This document shows, piece by piece, positions 5,083-5,655 of a stretch of 5,655 nt of DNA; within the stretch, counting starts at the first letter, position 1; each line of letters starts with the position of its first letter. Where the stretch lies: positions 1 to 5,655 of the forward strand of contig JALURH010000047.1 of the NCBI GenBank assembly GCA_027017025.1. Direction: 5' to 3'. The position numbers and the translations under genes are program-made. A model generated the notes under the pieces. That model was not told the origin of the DNA and did no database searches. It was given only the letters and a program-made list of their open reading frames with translations. The DNA comes from Thermofilaceae archaeon (GTDB lineage: Archaea > Thermoproteota > Thermoprotei > Thermofilales > Thermofilaceae).

Positions 5083-5630
5083 ATGATAAGCTTAGTAGAG
5101 TTGTTAGATGGCTTGTCCCACCGCGAAGGCCTTAAAGAGTATAATTGCTCTGAGGGAGCTCATAAAGGAAGATACATTATTTTTATTGGCAGTGGGATGT
5201 TTATAAGAAAGACGATTGTGAGCCGATTAAAGTGCATGGAAGCCTTATTGTTTCCCGGCTACACTGGCGGGGAGTTGTACTGTGGAGCAATCCGAAGCTT
5301 AGGAAGGATAAGCTTCTGGTAGCCTTTACTCCCGGTGTCTACACACCCCTGGTTATTTCTAGTAGCTGGGATATACATGTGGTTGGCTTTGAGGAGCTTA
5401 GTGCGTCTGACTGGTTTGCGTTACAGTTCTTCCTCACTTACCTTCGCGAGATTTTCAGCAAGAGTCCGCCAGAAGAGTTTCACGATTACGACGATCTCTT
5501 AGTCAGGGAACTGCCTCCTACGAAATATCTATTTAGGCCTGAGGAGAGTAAATACGTAATTATTGTAGGAACAGTCGAGGAAAAATGGATAAAAGCCTTT
5601 CTTGATTCATTGTTTAAATTTAAGGAATAA
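5083..5630 (+). pseudogene. Unknown gene broken by a -1 frameshift near 5164 (about 182 residues if repaired)
   Basis: Two overlapping frames together make one sensible protein. The first runs MISLVELLDGL... from ATG 5083 (or GTG 5065) to about GAH at 5163. From AGG at 5166 the next frame reads RKIHYFYWQWDVYKKDD and continues without interruption to TAA at 5628-5630. The first frame past 5166 and the ATG at 5232 look like shadows. Adding one A to the AAA at 5164-5166 joins them, so loss of one base in a short A run is the simplest cause; the motif is not a classic slippery heptamer. The repaired product has a mixed alpha/beta look and an acidic middle (SKSPPEEFHDYDDLLVREL), no membrane segment, and a basic end FKFKE. 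The family is not recognised. It may be cotranscribed with the cyclotransferase gene, 71 bp upstream. A real pseudogene and a sequence error are both possible. Confidence 0.62.
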
Positions 5631-5655
5631 AATACTGAAAGAATCACTAAGTACA

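Noticed and set aside
5160..5170. Programmed -1 frameshift at CATAAAGGAAG
   Set aside because: No X-XXY-YYZ slippery heptamer is present and I see no convincing downstream structure; loss of one A is more likely.
5166..5322. C-terminal half of the frame starting at 5065, ending LGRISFW
   Set aside because: It overlaps the better coding frame that continues to 5630; the sequence after the frameshift point is out-of-frame reading.

Overview
The window reads as a chromosomal segment of a hyperthermophilic archaeon, most likely a crenarchaeon (Thermoprotei, perhaps Desulfurococcales). The evidence is AT-rich DNA, Arg encoded mostly by AGG/AGA, frequent ATA Ile codons, Lys/Glu-rich proteins, and promoters with a TATA-like box about 26-30 bp before the start codon. 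Some genes look leaderless. Others have a purine-rich Shine-Dalgarno (AGGTGG or GGAG) close to the start. No rRNA, tRNA, CRISPR array or insertion sequence is visible.

Layout, left to right. A minus-strand gene appears to start at 18 and run off the left edge. It diverges from a CPBP-family intramembrane protease (156-890, +). Convergent with the protease is a minus-strand VOC/glyoxalase-fold protein (917-1300), whose upstream region holds degenerate 20-bp direct repeats. A minus-strand pair follows: a 259-residue protein that fuses a HEPN (HepT-like) RNase domain to an MNT (MntA-like) nucleotidyltransferase domain (1665-2444), and a short downstream ORF of unknown function (1434-1628). The fusion looks like a type VII toxin-antitoxin pair in one chain, and a perfect 15-bp palindrome sits on its predicted promoter.

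Next is a membrane-anchored, externally facing protein (2765-3769, -). Its stop codon lies inside a duplicated 7-bp unit. Removing one copy restores a frame that continues to 2638 and adds a plausible C-terminus. Upstream, 3818-4411 (-) is a decayed gene, recognisable as protein-like blocks in shifting frames with stops. On the plus strand come a gamma-glutamylcyclotransferase-like protein (4526-5011) and a conserved-looking unknown gene (5083-5630) broken by an apparent one-base loss.

The genes do not form one pathway. The themes are a probable single-chain toxin-antitoxin module next to several broken reading frames. The frame breaks between 1397 and 5630 could reflect real gene decay, phase variation (the 7-bp repeat) or sequence errors, and raw reads would separate these. 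All functional calls rest on motifs read by eye; no database search was run.
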